From Rapana venosa (Eukaryota > Mollusca > Gastropoda > Neogastropoda > Muricidae), in contig CM054140.1 of assembly GCA_028751875.1 (NCBI GenBank), positions 49,992,171 through 50,056,170 on the forward strand: a stretch of 64,000 bases of DNA. The letters are read 5' to 3'. Shown one piece after another: positions 21,511 to 33,240 of the stretch. How positions within the stretch are numbered: the first letter of the stretch is position 1; each line of letters begins with the position of its first letter. The notes below the pieces were generated by a model. The model searched no databases and was not told the origin of the DNA. It worked only from the letters and a program-made list of their open reading frames with translations. A program made the translations under genes and the position numbers.

Positions 21511-21837
21511 GGATGGGTGGGGGTGGGGACAGAAGGAAGAGAAAAAAGGTCGTCTTTCTAACATAGGTGTAACCAGAAGACATATATCTCCATTTCTCTC
21601 TCTCTCTGTCTCTCTTTGGGGTATAATGAGGTCATTTGTTTTAACTCTAGCTGAAGATGTGTTTAATATAGCACCATGCACTGCGTTTTATGGAGTCATA
21701 TATCTTTTCTCTGCAGCCTTAGTGTCCTACACAACACACCCCGGGTGTTGCTGTACCTTGGTGGCCCAGCTGTTTACCAACCGCTCTGGGAAGCTGAGGC
21801 CGGTGATTCGAAACCTTTTTACTTTCCCCTGACCTGA

Positions 21838-21990
21838 GTCGGTGGCTCGGTGGTCTTGCGGTAAGCAAGAGGTTGGGTATTCAGTCCCCTCAGAAACTTG
21901 GGTTTTGCCCCCATCCACTACACCATGGATGATGGTCTCAGTGCTAGTTTTTTAGATGAGACAACAACAAAATGTTCCGTGTGTAAGTGA
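21838..21990 (+). repeat. SINE-A-like 5' half, diverged
   Basis: 'GGTGGCTCGGTGGTCTTGCG' (A-box-like), 'GGTATTCAGTCC' in place of the B-box, 'CCCCCATCCACTACACCATG', 'GATGGTCTCAGTGCTAG' and 'AGATGAGACAACAAC' follow SINE-A order but are more diverged. The 3' half is absent. 21990-22480 shows no recognised feature. Confidence 0.6.
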
Positions 21991-22629
21991 ACATAACAAA
22001 TCGTCTAATATCACTTTAAGCGAACAAAACGTAAACTTGAAGACACACACACATAACAAATCAAGAATATCACCAGTTGTTTCTGACAGTTGGCTACGCT
22101 CCACCTTTAGCTTCCGGGTCATGTAGTATCTTCTATACAGTGACAGTAAAAAAAATGTCTGCTGATTTTCACATATTTTTTAAAGTATGAAATTGCACTG
22201 TGTACTTAAAGAAAGTTGGAAAAGATCTCATATCAGTGAGGGTTGCTTGTGTTCCTACAGTGCTGACCTCACGCATGCGAAGAATTATTGTGGTCAGGAA
22301 GCAAGCAGACATCTAAGAACTGAGGCAGTACAGTGTTTGCTGAAAAATGATACAAATTTAACCTACCAAATTAAAATTTGTGCAAAATCACACTAGTTTT
22401 GAGTCAAAGGTTAGTCTTTCACCCCCAAAATGGTGTGTGTTTTCTTAAACAAATGTTTCTGTTGATGCCTTAGTACGTGCAGTATGAATGCAAGAGTACT
22501 GTAGGAAAACAGAAGGAAAAGTGGCAGAAAATCAAGGTGGTGTGCAGCCTGTTCAGAGCTACAGTGGCAGCCAGAGAACCAGGAGTGCCGGCAGACAGGC
22601 AGGACAGAGGTGGACCCTGCTAACTGTGG

Positions 22630-22915
22630 AGGAGGACACTTCTTCTCGGGAAGAGCAGCCCCAAAGGTCACGAAAGGGAAACGACTGAGCACCAGAGGTA
22701 CAGTAAAATCACAATACAATACAATATGATACAATACAATACAATATGATACAATAAATACAATATGATACAAAAATACAATATGATACAATACAATATG
22801 ATACAATGCAATACAATATGATACAATGCAATACAATATGATACAATGCAATACAATATGATACAACGCAATACAATATGATACAATGCAATACAGTGCA
22901 ATGCAATAAATGACA
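22630..22915 (+). repeat. SINE-A 3' remnant with expanded ATACAAT-type tail
   Basis: 'CTTCTCGGGAAGAGCAGCCC' and a diverged continuation match the SINE-A 3' body. Then come about 220 bp of ATACA/ATATG repeats, with a 20-bp higher-order unit (ATACAATGCAATACAATATG) repeated at about 22800-22890. Confidence 0.75.
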
Positions 22916-23279
22916 GTTCGTGATCGAGTTGTGGCTGGCATAAGCGAGTCTGTTTGACACGACCTAGGCTCTTTGCGCCGCAAAGTGCACTACTGCACGT
23001 GCACGAAGACAACAGCGTGTGTGAGAGATGGGCAGTACTGTCAGCCCAGCACTTTAGACGGGCAGAAAAGGAATAGCCCGGGGATGAGAGCACTGCACAG
23101 CACTGGTGATCTGACCAGAACTGAAGGCGCAGGTTGACGTTCCATCCAGGTGTCCGTCCAAAGGGATTCTTACCCTTAAATTAACATTGGTACTGATTCC
23201 ATTCTCCTTACAGTCCTTCAGATGAGACTAAAAACTCAAGGCATGTGTGCAAACGCTATTCAGAATATCTTGCCCAGAC

Positions 23280-23420
23280 ATTAAAACTCCATCCACCTTT
23301 CGCAGAAGAATGGGCCAGCTGTAGCCAGCAGAAAGGATGACACGAACATACCCAGCATGCACACTGCTACCTGAGAGAAGGGTGGGCTCCGCCAGGTTTG
23401 ACTTAGCCAACGCAGTGCCC
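23280..23420 (+). repeat. Repeat F, copy 2
   Basis: 'GGATGACACGAACATACCCA', 'GCATGCACACTGCTACCTG' and 'GGTGGGCTCCGCCAGGTT' match 5800-5935. No coding motif. Confidence 0.6.
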
Positions 23421-23730
23421 CAACACCTCTTCAAGGAGTTAAAGGAAGAGGTGGAATCATCGCCACATTCCGAGAAACAAAAGAAAACAGAAGAGAAAAG
23501 ACATTTTAAAAAAGTGAAGACAACTATGACAGAAAAGATTTTACACTACCCCTCCCTTGTAGCAATCATGACGCTGGCTGAATGTGGCGATGATTCCATG
23601 GGATGAAGTCCATCTGGGCGATCTATTATGATGTGTTTTCAAAAGTATGCCTCTTGTGCTTAGCCCCTTTTCACGCTGTCACCTTGTAAATGGGCGTAAA
23701 AACTTATTACAATACACCTTTGTCATTTTG

Positions 23731-23774
23731 TCCTCTCTCTCCTCTCTCTCATCTCTCTCTCTCTCTCATCTCTC

Positions 23775-23820
<46 letters not shown>

Positions 23821-23828
23821 CTCTCAAA
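23731..23828. repeat. (CT)n microsatellite
   Basis: CT with regular CCT and CAT interruptions. Confidence 0.93.
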
Positions 23829-23999
23829 ATCTGTGGTATTGGTTTTTCTGTTTGTCTGTCTACCACTCCCCATCCCCACCTAAACAAAAATCTATCATTA
23901 TGTTGTAGTTCTGTCTACCAGGGCCCACCCCTCGCCCTTCTTCTTCTCATCTTCTGTGCTGGTCTTTTCCTCTTGTCTACTAGGCTAATGGCTGTGTGT

Positions 24000-24716
24000 T
24001 TCTTGTCTTTCTGTCTTTCTTTTCTTTCTGGTGTTTTTTCTTTCTTTTCTTTCTGTTGTTCTTTCTTTCTTCATTTTCTGTTCTTTCTTTCTTTCATTAA
24101 TTCTTTCTTTTCTTTCTTTCTTTCTTTCTATCTTTCTTTCTTTCTTTCTTTCTTTTCATTTCTTTCTTTCTTGTTTTATCTTCTTTGTTGGTCTTTTCCC
24201 TCTTTTCTACTAGTGGCTGTGTGTTTCTGTTTCTTTCTTTCCTTTTCTTTTCTTTCTTTTCTTTCTTACTTTCTGTTCTTTTCTTTCTTTCTTTTCTTCC
24301 CTTTTTTCCTTCTTCCTTTCCTTCTTTCTTTCTTTCTTTCTTTTCTTTCCTTTCTTTCTTTCTTCCTTTCCTTCTTTCTTTTCTTTCTTTTCTTTCTTTC
24401 TTTCTTTCTTTCTCTTCTTTCTTTCTTCCTTCCTTCCTTTCTGTCTTCCTTTCTTTCTTTTCTTTCTTTCTTTCTTTTCTCCTTTCCTTTCTTTATTTCT
24501 TTTTTTAATCTTTCTTTCCTTTCTATCTTTCCTTCCTTTCTTTTCTTCCTTTCTTTCTTTCTTTCTTCTTTCTTTCTTTGCTTATCTTCTTTGTTGGTCT
24601 TTTCCCTCTTTTCTACAAGTAGCTGTGTTTTTCTCTTTTTTTCTTTTCTTTGTCTTTCTTTCTTTCTTTCTTTCCTTCTTTCTTTTCTTTCTTTTTGTCT
24701 TTCTTTCTTTCTTCAG
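24000..24716 (+). repeat. 700-bp (TTTC)n polypyrimidine tract
   Basis: TTTC and TTCC tetramers predominate for more than 700 bp. A complex phrase 'TTTGTTGGTCTTTTCCCTC' followed by 'TTTTCTAC' recurs near 24185 and 24592 and, less exactly, near 23958, suggesting internal duplication on a scale of about 0.2-0.4 kb. The 277-aa Phe/Leu/Ser frame through it is an artefact. It ends with 'CTTTCTTCAG', an acceptor-like sequence, at 24716. Confidence 0.95.
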
Positions 24717-24819
24717 CGGCTAACAAGAAAGGCGCGAGACCACCCAGCAAAAGCAGGAGTGAGAGAGGTGCAAAGCTCTTGTGTCACATTGCCACTGCTC
24801 AGCTGACGACCCTCCCTCC

Positions 24820-25131
24820 CCCCCCCCCCCCCCCCACCTCACCCTCTTCTCCTGCTACTCCCTCCCCCCCACATACCCTCCCCTTCTCAGAGTCCTCAGT
24901 CTTACACACACACACCTATGTGTCCCCGCCCCTTTCCATCTCCTCTGTGTGTGTGTGTGTCTGTGTGTGAGGGGTAAGGCAGCTACAGTCTGCTCTCTTG
25001 TTCTTTTCTCTTGTCGATTGATCAAGAAGAAAGATCAGGAGTGGGAGAGGGAGGGATGTACTTAGTAGTGACTTGATGATGAATGCCTGTGTTTGTTTTT
25101 GTTTCTCTGTCTGGTTGTCTTTGTCTGTCTG

Positions 25132-25204
<73 letters not shown>

Positions 25205-25240
25205 CTCTCTCTTCTCTTCTCCTCCTCCTCCTCCTCTGAC
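24820..25240. repeat. Poly-C, GT and (CT)n microsatellites
   Basis: A C run at about 24816-24834, GT at about 24946-24970 and CT at about 25135-25215. Between 24717 and 24800 lies complex sequence with no recognised motif. Confidence 0.9.
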
Positions 25241-25525
25241 ACTCCTGTGTTTCTGTTTCCGTCTCTTTTTCTCTCCACACCCACCACTCTATCCCCCACC
25301 CACCACACATGCACATGCACACGCGCATACACACACACATGCTTGATTGTTCAATTTTTTTTCCAGTTGTTTCTCATTAATATTTTATATATGAGGGCAC
25401 TGTCCAGTAAACTGAAACAGCCTTTGGAGGACATGTGGGCTGAGATGGGTGAAGGAGAGAAACAGTGTTGAACGTTATTATTGAAGTGTTGCTTTTTTTG
25501 TCACGTTTTTCATTTAAATGAAAAA

Positions 25526-25643
25526 TTACTTATACTGGTTTCATATATATAATATTATAAAATATTATAAATATATTAATATAAAATACATATATATAAC
25601 CAGTATAAGTAATATATATATATATAAATTATATAATATATAT

Positions 25644-25674
<31 letters not shown>

Positions 25675-25740
25675 AACCAGTATAAGTAATATATATATAC
25701 ATAAATACATATATAATTGTGTGTGTATGTGTGTGCTGAT
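25526..25740. repeat. AT-rich inverted/direct repeat block
   Basis: TTACTTATACTGGTT at 25526-25540 is perfectly complementary to AACCAGTATAAGTAA at 25598-25612, and the latter recurs at 25675-25689. The sequence between is almost only A and T. The block could fold as a hairpin with a 57-nt loop. From 25740 to 26390 no gene or family was recognised. Confidence 0.85.
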
Positions 25741-26394
25741 TATATATTTCAAGAGATGGCTTTAAATTATTGCGCGTGCGCGCGCGTGTGTGTATGTGTG
25801 TGGACATAGAGGGTTGTCGGCTTTTAAATTATTATATTACTTCTTAATCTATATTGTTTAATAATGCATGCTGTGGAATGCAATTTTAAAACGCCACTCA
25901 TATTTTTTCTAGTTGAGACACTAAAGTATTCTTGAGTCTTGAGCTTTGAGTTTACAGAAAAAAGGCAAATTATGTCACAATACAGCACTATACAGGAAAT
26001 TGGGCTGGGTCTGTGCATCCAACAAGTTGTAAATACACAGTTAGAGGATTAGCCTTTAGTCTGAACAGTTTGTTCAGAACACATAATGGATCCTGTTTTC
26101 CTCTGCTGGTCAGGTCTTGGCAAGCTGCCTCAAAAACCTTTGTGGGAAAAAAAATGTATTCCTTAAAATACCTGTATGCATTAACAACAGAGCGGACCAC
26201 ACTATTGTCAGTCCATTTTTCTCCTGCTGCAAAATACCCTTTTTACATACCTCTACTTTACTGTTGTACCCGTTCACATTCAAATGAAGGGCTGACAGCT
26301 GCATGACGAACATTAGTTTAGTGTGCCATGACCTGGGTTCGGTTCAGGGTGAAACGATGCCGCAACAGCCCAGTGTGAAGGCAGTTTGACCTCA

Positions 26395-26490
26395 ACCCAT
26401 GGGTCCATAAAGTCGTGGTTAATCTCGTGGGAACCTTTGAATTCAGGGGGAGATTTTACGATCTCCCAGTCAACTTCACCGCAGACCTGC
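26395..26490 (+). repeat. Repeat E, fragment
   Basis: 'CCCATGGGTCCATAAAGTCG' and 'GAGATTTTACGATCTCCCAG' followed by 'GCAGACCTGCC' match the reverse complement of 27655-27760. 26490-27180 has no recognised feature. Confidence 0.6.
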
Positions 26491-27183
26491 CATGCCTTAA
26501 TCCTTCGGAAATAACTTTGCAGGAATCAAATAATAAAAATTCATAAAATGTATGGAATTAAATACACTGAATCTTGAAACAACAAATCAAACGCTTTCCA
26601 CTCTGTACACTACATCAACTGTTGCCATATTCTCACAACTCAACATCAACTCACACGGGCAAGATGTTTGTTGCAAATTTTGGACAAGAAAAAAACCATA
26701 ACCATCAACACGACGACATCATCTCTTAAAAGCTACACACAGGCCCCGAATTTATTCAGCCTCCGATGGGTACGGAAACCAACAACCATTACCATAACGG
26801 AACTCAGAATTGGCGGTTACTTTCAGGGTGAGCAAAAACTCGAAATACCAAAATCTCACTATTACGAACCCGAAGTGTAGCCGAGGAACGAAAAAACCCT
26901 CCCTTCAATCATTTATGATGACAAAGTATCTCTCCAAACAGTTATAACGGGACAGAGATAAAGCACTGCAGGGCTCGCACTAATAATGTGGATTGCAACC
27001 CTTTAAACCTCCAATCCCCAAGTGCGCCTAAGATGGAACAACTACTGCAAGCCTCAATAGCAACAGATGTCAGTGCTGTTTGGAGGGAGATAACATAACC
27101 CTGCAAACTAACTGTAGACCCACGAGAGGAGCGTAAAGAACTTGCTCGTTCCCCCAAAACACACTGACGGTGTACAAGCGAAC

Positions 27184-27310
27184 CAGAGAAGAAGAAGAAG
27201 AAAAAAAAGAAAAAAGAAAAAAGAAGAAGAAGAAGAAGAAGAAGAAAAGAAGAAGAACACAACAACAACAAACAACAACAACAACAACAAAAAACAACAA
27301 CACCAGCAAC
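27184..27310 (+). repeat. (GAA)n then (CAA)n tract
   Basis: GAA/AAG triplets to about 27255, then CAA/ACA triplets to about 27310. This purine-to-CAA shift creates the Lys/Glu-Gln/Asn frames. Confidence 0.95.
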
Positions 27311-27499
27311 AGCAGGAGAGGGAAAGTGCTTTTTGTCCTCATGTGGTGCTTTGCCTTAACCACACACCGAAAACAACAACAATCGCTGCAATCACCCAAC
27401 CAATCAATCAACCACTTTTCTTCTCTCTATCTTGTGTGGGTAAGAATGTTGAGTACCTGGTCTCTCCTGTGCTTGTAACTCTCCAAGAGGCCTGTCCTC

Positions 27500-27785
27500 T
27501 AGCCTAACACATTCTGACCTCAGAACAGCTTATTGTTGTACAGGATGCATGCTGGGTATGGTCGTTATTCCGTCACCCAGCCGACACTGACTGAATTACG
27601 GGATTTTGAACCATGATAGTTCATCTTGTATATATACAACAAGGGAATTGAGTCACTGACGGGTCTGCACTTTGGGAGATCGTAAGAATCCCCAGCCTTA
27701 ATTCGTCGAACAAGGCTGCTCAGACTCAAACCAACGACTTCATGGACCCACGGGATTGAAGTCAAAGGGTGTGAACCACTCAGCG
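27500..27785 (-). repeat. Repeat E, longer copy
   Basis: Landmarks on the plus strand are 'TACAGGATGCATGCTGGGTA', 'CGTCACCCAGCCGACACTG', 'GTATATATACAACAAGGG', 'GGGAGATCGTAAGAATCCCC' and 'CATGGACCCACGGGATTG'. The 3' part matches 26395-26490 in opposite orientation. About 280 bp; class not determined. Confidence 0.65.
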
Positions 27786-27894
27786 TCCATCAATCAATAA
27801 TCAACAATCAATTAATCAAATACTCTATCATCATTCGTCGATCAAATATGGTTGACTACCACCGACAAAAAAAAAAGGGCCCAAAGTTACAAAC

Positions 27895-28475
27895 CAGTGT
27901 GTGTTGTGTGTTTGGTTGTTGTGTGTGTGTGTGTGTGTGTGTTGGGTTGTGTGAGTGTGGTTGTGTTGTGTGTGTACTTGAAGAAGAGAAAATGTGTGAG
28001 AGAGACAGAGAACAAAAAAATGTTGTTTGAAAGAGAGAACAGAGACAAGAATTGTGTGTGTGTGTGTGTGAGAAAGAGACGAAGATAGGAAGAAGCAAGA
28101 GCTTTTCTTTAGAGAAGGGGGGAGGGCTGAGGGGGGTTGTGGGGGGGGGGGGGGAGGTGCTATCCCAGGTGGGAGAGATGACATGTTTATGACCTGGAGA
28201 AAGGGCCTACATGACATTAGTGCCCACACTCCCATCTTCACCTCCCCCCCCCCTCCCCCCCCCCCCCCCTTCCCTTCCCAGGTGTCAGGGAGTAGCTCGA
28301 CTTCTGCTTGTTGAGCTTGAGAAAAAAAGAAAAAAAAGAGAAAAATGAGAGTTTGAGTGGGAATCGGTTTATTTTCTCTTTCCCTTTCATCTCTCTCTAT
28401 CTATTTATCTGTCTGTCTGTCTGTCTGTCTGACTGTCTGTCTGTCTCTCTATCTATCTATCTATCTATCTCCCAC
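27895..28475. repeat. GT, GA, poly-G/C and TCTG/TATC repeats
   Basis: GT at about 27900-27980 and 28050-28070, poly-G at about 28139-28154, C runs at about 28244-28270, and CTGT/TATC tetramers at about 28390-28470. 28475-28780 is AT-rich with nothing recognised. Confidence 0.88.
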
Positions 28476-28779
28476 CCCCCATATTTATGTTTCATATGTA
28501 AGAAGAAATTTCACCTGTACGTTAAACTTTCTTTTTCAAAATGAATAAACAGTTAGCTGAGTTAGATCTTCAGAATTTTAGAATTTCAGCCCCCCACCCC
28601 CTATTCTTTCCATTCGTAATTTACATGCTGTCTTGTTGATAATGTTATTCATAAGTGTTTATATGCTACCTCAGTGTTGGTGTTTAGCCATTTTTAGATG
28701 TACTGATAAACGTTATCGGTATACCCTGCGTTTCATCTTTGTTTACCAGCTTCTTTTTCCTTCAAAACAGTGAACTGAA

Positions 28780-29175
28780 TAATCAGGCCAATGACTGTTA
28801 CCAACAAAAGAATGACATCATCTGCGGACAGCTACAAAAAATTAATATATCATTAACTTCAGGGATCATTTGAATTTCATAGCTGCCTTTTTGACAGTTG
28901 CATTGCTAATTCATTAATCAAAAATGAAAAACATTAGGGGCTCAGTAAACAATCCTATTTCACTCCTTTTTGGACAGTCCAAATAATAAAAAGTTTACAC
29001 ATTTTTTTCACGCACGCATGCAAGTAGTGAATCGTGAAGTCTTTTTAGCCCTGTGTACAATTTCTCATTGACGCTACTTTAAGCCTGTACCTTCCATAAA
29101 ACATGACGATTCACAGAATCGAAAGTCTTCCTAAAGTTTATAAATGCAGTATGTTGTTTCATATTAGACAGCATC
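28780..29175 (-). pseudogene. LINE reverse transcriptase fragment
   Basis: The minus strand encodes 'TAFINFRKTFDSVNRHVLWK' (RT motif A region, 29165-29090). About 250 bp further on it encodes 'ADDVILLLVTVIGLIIQFTV' (the catalytic A-D-D box and following helix, about 28840-28770). Both are in the order and spacing of a non-LTR reverse transcriptase. Stops and frameshifts lie between them. The wording 'FDSVNR..LW' differs from the CR1/L2-like fragment at 2.5 kb, so this is a different LINE lineage. Confidence 0.8.
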
Positions 29176-29177
29176 CC

Positions 29178-30225
29178 GGAAGTTGGAATGCCCCTACCTA
29201 AATGGTGTGATGGGGAGGTCGCATAAACAAACAGCTCACCATTGGTGAACCTTGGACCTCTGGCCGAGGAACGCAAAAACCCAAAATACATTTGTAGGAA
29301 AGAAAAAGTGTGAAATACGCGATAAATGGTATTATAATTTGCCCTAACTTCGGTTTTGTTTTTCAGTTATTTGTCCCTTCATTTTCTGCCCACTTTGGTA
29401 TCCTCCTGTTCAAAATATGAACTGGGCGATTGTCGATTCAGTCAGGTTAGGTTTCAACAAAGAACATCCACAGATTTCTTGTGTCCTTTGTGTGGATACA
29501 GATGGTAAAATAGCTTTAAAAAAAATCAGTGTAAAGTCTGACGTGATTTGTGAAAAGTGTGAGGGTTTTCAGTTAAACTCAGCTGAAAGACAAGATATTC
29601 TATCTATTCCGTCTTCATTGGACGAATTTGTCATAAAATCGACATCCAGTTCATAGCAGAAGCTGAAAAAATAAAGACATCTGAAACTCAATTTTATTTA
29701 ACTTAATTAAATTTGTAACTCAACCAAATAATGTTGTGTAGGGAAGAAAGTTCTTTGAGTTAATTGGTTGCTTTTCTGAGTCGTGTTATCATTGATCAGT
29801 GGGTTGCCGAACATGTTTTATCACGTTTATCTTTATGCTGTTGCTGAAAGTACTCTAAGAACTAATGTTATAACCTAATTAATAATAAAAAATGCCATTT
29901 TTTCATGTAAGTGTCTAACTTTCAAATCTGTTAATTTTCTTGTGAACAGTCGCGTGCACGTGAATGATTTGAATGCGAGCGCTTTGATCTGTTTGCTTTA
30001 CAAGATTCAGCTCTAACAAAATTCCATAATATATCATTACCATTATCATACACTACCAGACCTTATGAAGCCAAGAGCGTTGCACTCGTGTCATAAACCC
30101 ATTTAACTCAGCAGAAAAAAACAACATTGTGAAACATTGAAGTGATTACTATTCGATATCTATTGATCATTCAAAAACAAAATGATTGGATGATCAAAAT
30201 TACATATGTCATGCTTGATGCGCGT
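29178..30225. other. AT-rich complex sequence, no gene supported
   Basis: About 1 kb with little simple repeat. A 79-aa plus frame at 29417-29656 ('MNWAIVDSVRLGF...') contains two C-x-x-C pairs (SCVLCVD and ICEKCEG) but has no recognised domain, promoter or splice context. It is noted as an unrecognised small frame only. Confidence 0.4.
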
Positions 30226-30349
30226 GAGAGCAGTGTATGCATGTGCGTGTGTATGGATCTTAGTATGTATCATTGTGTTAGTATTACTCATGCAGTGAAG
30301 CCATATGACAAGTGACATTGCTATAATTATTTGGTCATGTTGTTGGTGG

Positions 30350-30966
30350 TTTTGTGGTTTGTGTGTGTGTGGGGTGTGTGGTGTTTGTGTGTGTGTTTTT
30401 GTGTGTTGGTTGTAGGCGTGCGTGTCGGTGTGTGTGGTGTTGTGTGGTTTCTTTGATCTAAACAATCACCCCAAGGGTATTTGCTTCATAAGTTCACCCC
30501 CGCCACTACCCCCCCCCCCCCCCCCCCCCCCCCCTCCCTGTTTTTCAAATAACTTTTGTAGCAATAAACAAAAAAACAAGCTCATGCTCTCTCTCTCTCT
30601 TCCCCCCCCCCCCCCCCCCCCCCCACCTCGCTCGCACGCCCCACACTATTTTCTAAAAATAAACCCCAAAGGCTTAAAAAAAAGAAAAAACTTTGAGCTA
30701 AAATCTTTGAACGGGTTTGTTGGGAAAAGAAGAAGAAGAGATAGGGCTGGAAGACTGAAGCCACATTCTACAACACCTGCTGGAGGACAAGAGAGACCAA
30801 CCCCGGGTAGTGGTAGGACGAAACCATCCAGCAATCTGTTTGGCCAACGCTTTTTCCCTTTCACAATAACACTGCTCTCTAGCCAACAGGCCGCCTTACT
30901 TGCAAGAAAAGAGAGGAGTAACCACCTGAAAAGAGACAGGTGGAGGGAGGAGGGGGGGAACGAGCG

Positions 30967-31025
<59 letters not shown>

Positions 31026-31175
31026 GGAGAAGTAAAAGGGGGAAGCGGGGGGTTAGCTGTACTGTGCAAGGAGAGGAGGGGGGGGGGTGATGAAGGTGAG
31101 GGAACTGGGGTGGGGTGGAAGGGGGGATTTTGATGTTCCGCCCCTCAATAAACACCTGCATTGGAGAATATTCCC

Positions 31176-31206
<31 letters not shown>

Positions 31207-31345
31207 AAAAAACTTCGGAACCCGGATTGTTGAGGTTAAAGACAAGAAGGTTCACACTTGGGGGGGAGAGAGAGAGAAGAGAGAGAGAGGAGAGAGAGAG
31301 GAGAGGGGGAGAAGAGAGAAAAAGAAGAGAGAGAAGAGAGGGAAA
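30350..31345. repeat. GT, poly-C, 55-nt poly-G, poly-A and GA runs (unit 1)
   Basis: GT at about 30355-30440; C runs at about 30510-30534 and 30602-30624; G run at 30970-31024; A run at about 31174-31204; GA/GAG at about 31262-31345. Proline- or glycine-rich frames across these are artefacts. Confidence 0.9.
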
Positions 31346-32524
31346 GGCTTTCCCCGCAATTTTTAATGTAGAGGGGAGGAGGATAATTAAAGGGGTCTTA
31401 TCATTTAAAACCAGAAACGACGGCAAAACAATTAAATTAGCAACAACACAAAACTGATTTCATTTCATGATGATGATACATGATAAAGAAAGGGGATGTT
31501 TTAGATCTGAAATGATACGAACGACGATGATGATTTCTTTTTATTATGATAGTGACGACGATATGTGACTGTCACTTCTCCATCGCGGGGGTCACGGCGG
31601 ACTGGAGCCCACAGATGCCTGCCCAGGGGTGGCCATCTCTCTTCCTGCTGAGTTTTTGCTACCATCTCCTGTACCCTCCTCCCAACCCCTGCCTCATCAT
31701 GTTGGGGAATTGGTTTGGAGGTCTGCCTTTTTCCTTCTGCCCTTTGACAACAACAACACAAAATAAAATAAGAAGAAAAAAGAAGAAGAAGAAAAAGAAA
31801 AGAAGAAGAAGAAGAAAAAAGAAGAAGAAGAAAAATCACTCAATATGATTTAACACACTAAAATACTATACTACTAAAATACAAATACTACTACACTACA
31901 TTACTACCAAATACACTATACTACTACACTATATCCACAACATTTTTAAAACAAACTTTTTAAAACATCACAGAAAAAAGGCTTTGATCACCAGCGGGTC
32001 AGGTGAATTACAGAGAAGGCAGCAAGAATTTAAACCTACCTTAAAAAACTGTCTCTACTCGCCTTTGTTTTTTTTATCCTCCTCGCTAAGCTCCAGGGTT
32101 CACCAATGTGAGATTCCATAACGATACCACTGTTTTTCCCCCACAAAGGGAGCCGCATTCCCGCTTCGGGGGTCACTCCCTTGAAAATCGAGTAAAACCA
32201 GAAACGAATATCCCTTTCAAACTCACTTCCCCTTGGATAGACTCTTCCCCAACTCCCGAGGTCTGGAGACACGCACCAAACCGGGGATTCCCCCCTCCGG
32301 TCGGGGCAAGTGGGCCCTGCAAAAAGCCCCCCCCTCTTTTCTGGGGGCGCCGTGCACATCAACACTTGGGGGGCCCGGGCCCCCCCCAAAACCCCGGCCA
32401 TACTGGCCCCGCCTTCGCAACAAAAATGGGTCTTTTTACCATGTTGAATTCAGGCCTGTTTTAAATACGCCATCACCAACTTTCACGTGTGGAGTAAAAA
32501 CAGGCCAACTCCCCCCTGGGGGGG

Positions 32525-32790
32525 CTGGGGCCATCAATAATAAGTAGCATCCCACCCCTTTTTTTTGTAATAGGAATTCCCTCTTTTTTTCTTCTCTTTC
32601 TTTTTTTCGTCTTGTTTTCCTTTTTTTTTTTAATTCTTTCCTGTCACCTCCTTCTTGTCTTTTTTTCTGCCTTCTTGGGCCATTCTCCTGTCCTTTTTTC
32701 CCCAAAAGACTTAAATTCTTTCCCCCCCCTGGGCGGGTGTGCCGACTTTCAAGCGCTTAACTGCCCAACCATTTCTGCCATATGAAAAGG
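32525..32790 (+). repeat. Repeat C, copy 3 (unit 1)
   Basis: 'AGTAGCATCCCACCCC', 'ATAGGAATTCCCTC', 'GGGCCATTCTCCTGTCC', 'AAAAGACTTAAATTC' and 'CAAGCGCTTAACTGCC' follow repeat C order. It matches 38405-38690 but carries smoothed homopolymers. Confidence 0.75.
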
Positions 32791-32828
32791 ACAAAGAGCT
32801 GTCTTGAGCTTTTACTAAGAAAGGAGTA

Positions 32829-33240
32829 GGGACCTGGATCAGTGGTCAGAGATAAAACCCCCTGCCTAAAAGCGAAAAGTCCGGGTCGGGAAATGTTTTT
32901 TTGATCCCCGTTTGGCCCAATACTTTTCCCCCCCCCCTCCTTAGACCATGAAAGGGGGTCTGGGGGCTATCTTTCGGATAAGACATAAACCAAAGGGCCC
33001 AGTGCGCACATAATTTTTTTGGGGCACTAAAAGAACCCACGGGAAAAGAGAATTTTGTCCCTGGCAAAATTCTGTATAAAAAAAAAAGTCACTCTGGTAG
33101 GGAAACAAAAACATTTGCAGACAGGAAAAGAAAACAAAATAATGGGTGGCGCTGTTCTTGAGGCGACGCGCTCTCTCCCCGGAGAGAGCAGCCCGAATTT
33201 CACGCCGAGAAATCTGCCGTGACTTAAAGTGGTATAAATA
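32829..33240 (+). mobile_element. SINE-A copy (unit 1)
   Basis: Head 'CTGGATCAGTGGTCAGAGAT' and the full SINE-A body to 'TCTGCCGTGACTTAAAGTGG'. The first half shows base replacement by neighbouring homopolymers compared with 38728-39148; the second half is identical to it. Confidence 0.85.

Noticed and set aside
22411..23093. Ile/Tyr/Cys-rich membrane proteins on the minus strand
   Set aside because: A translation of the ATACA/ATATG tail array.
23973..24806. 277-aa hydrophobic protein that looks like a membrane protein
   Set aside because: Phe/Leu/Ser come from TTTC repeats; the 'membrane segments' are compositional.
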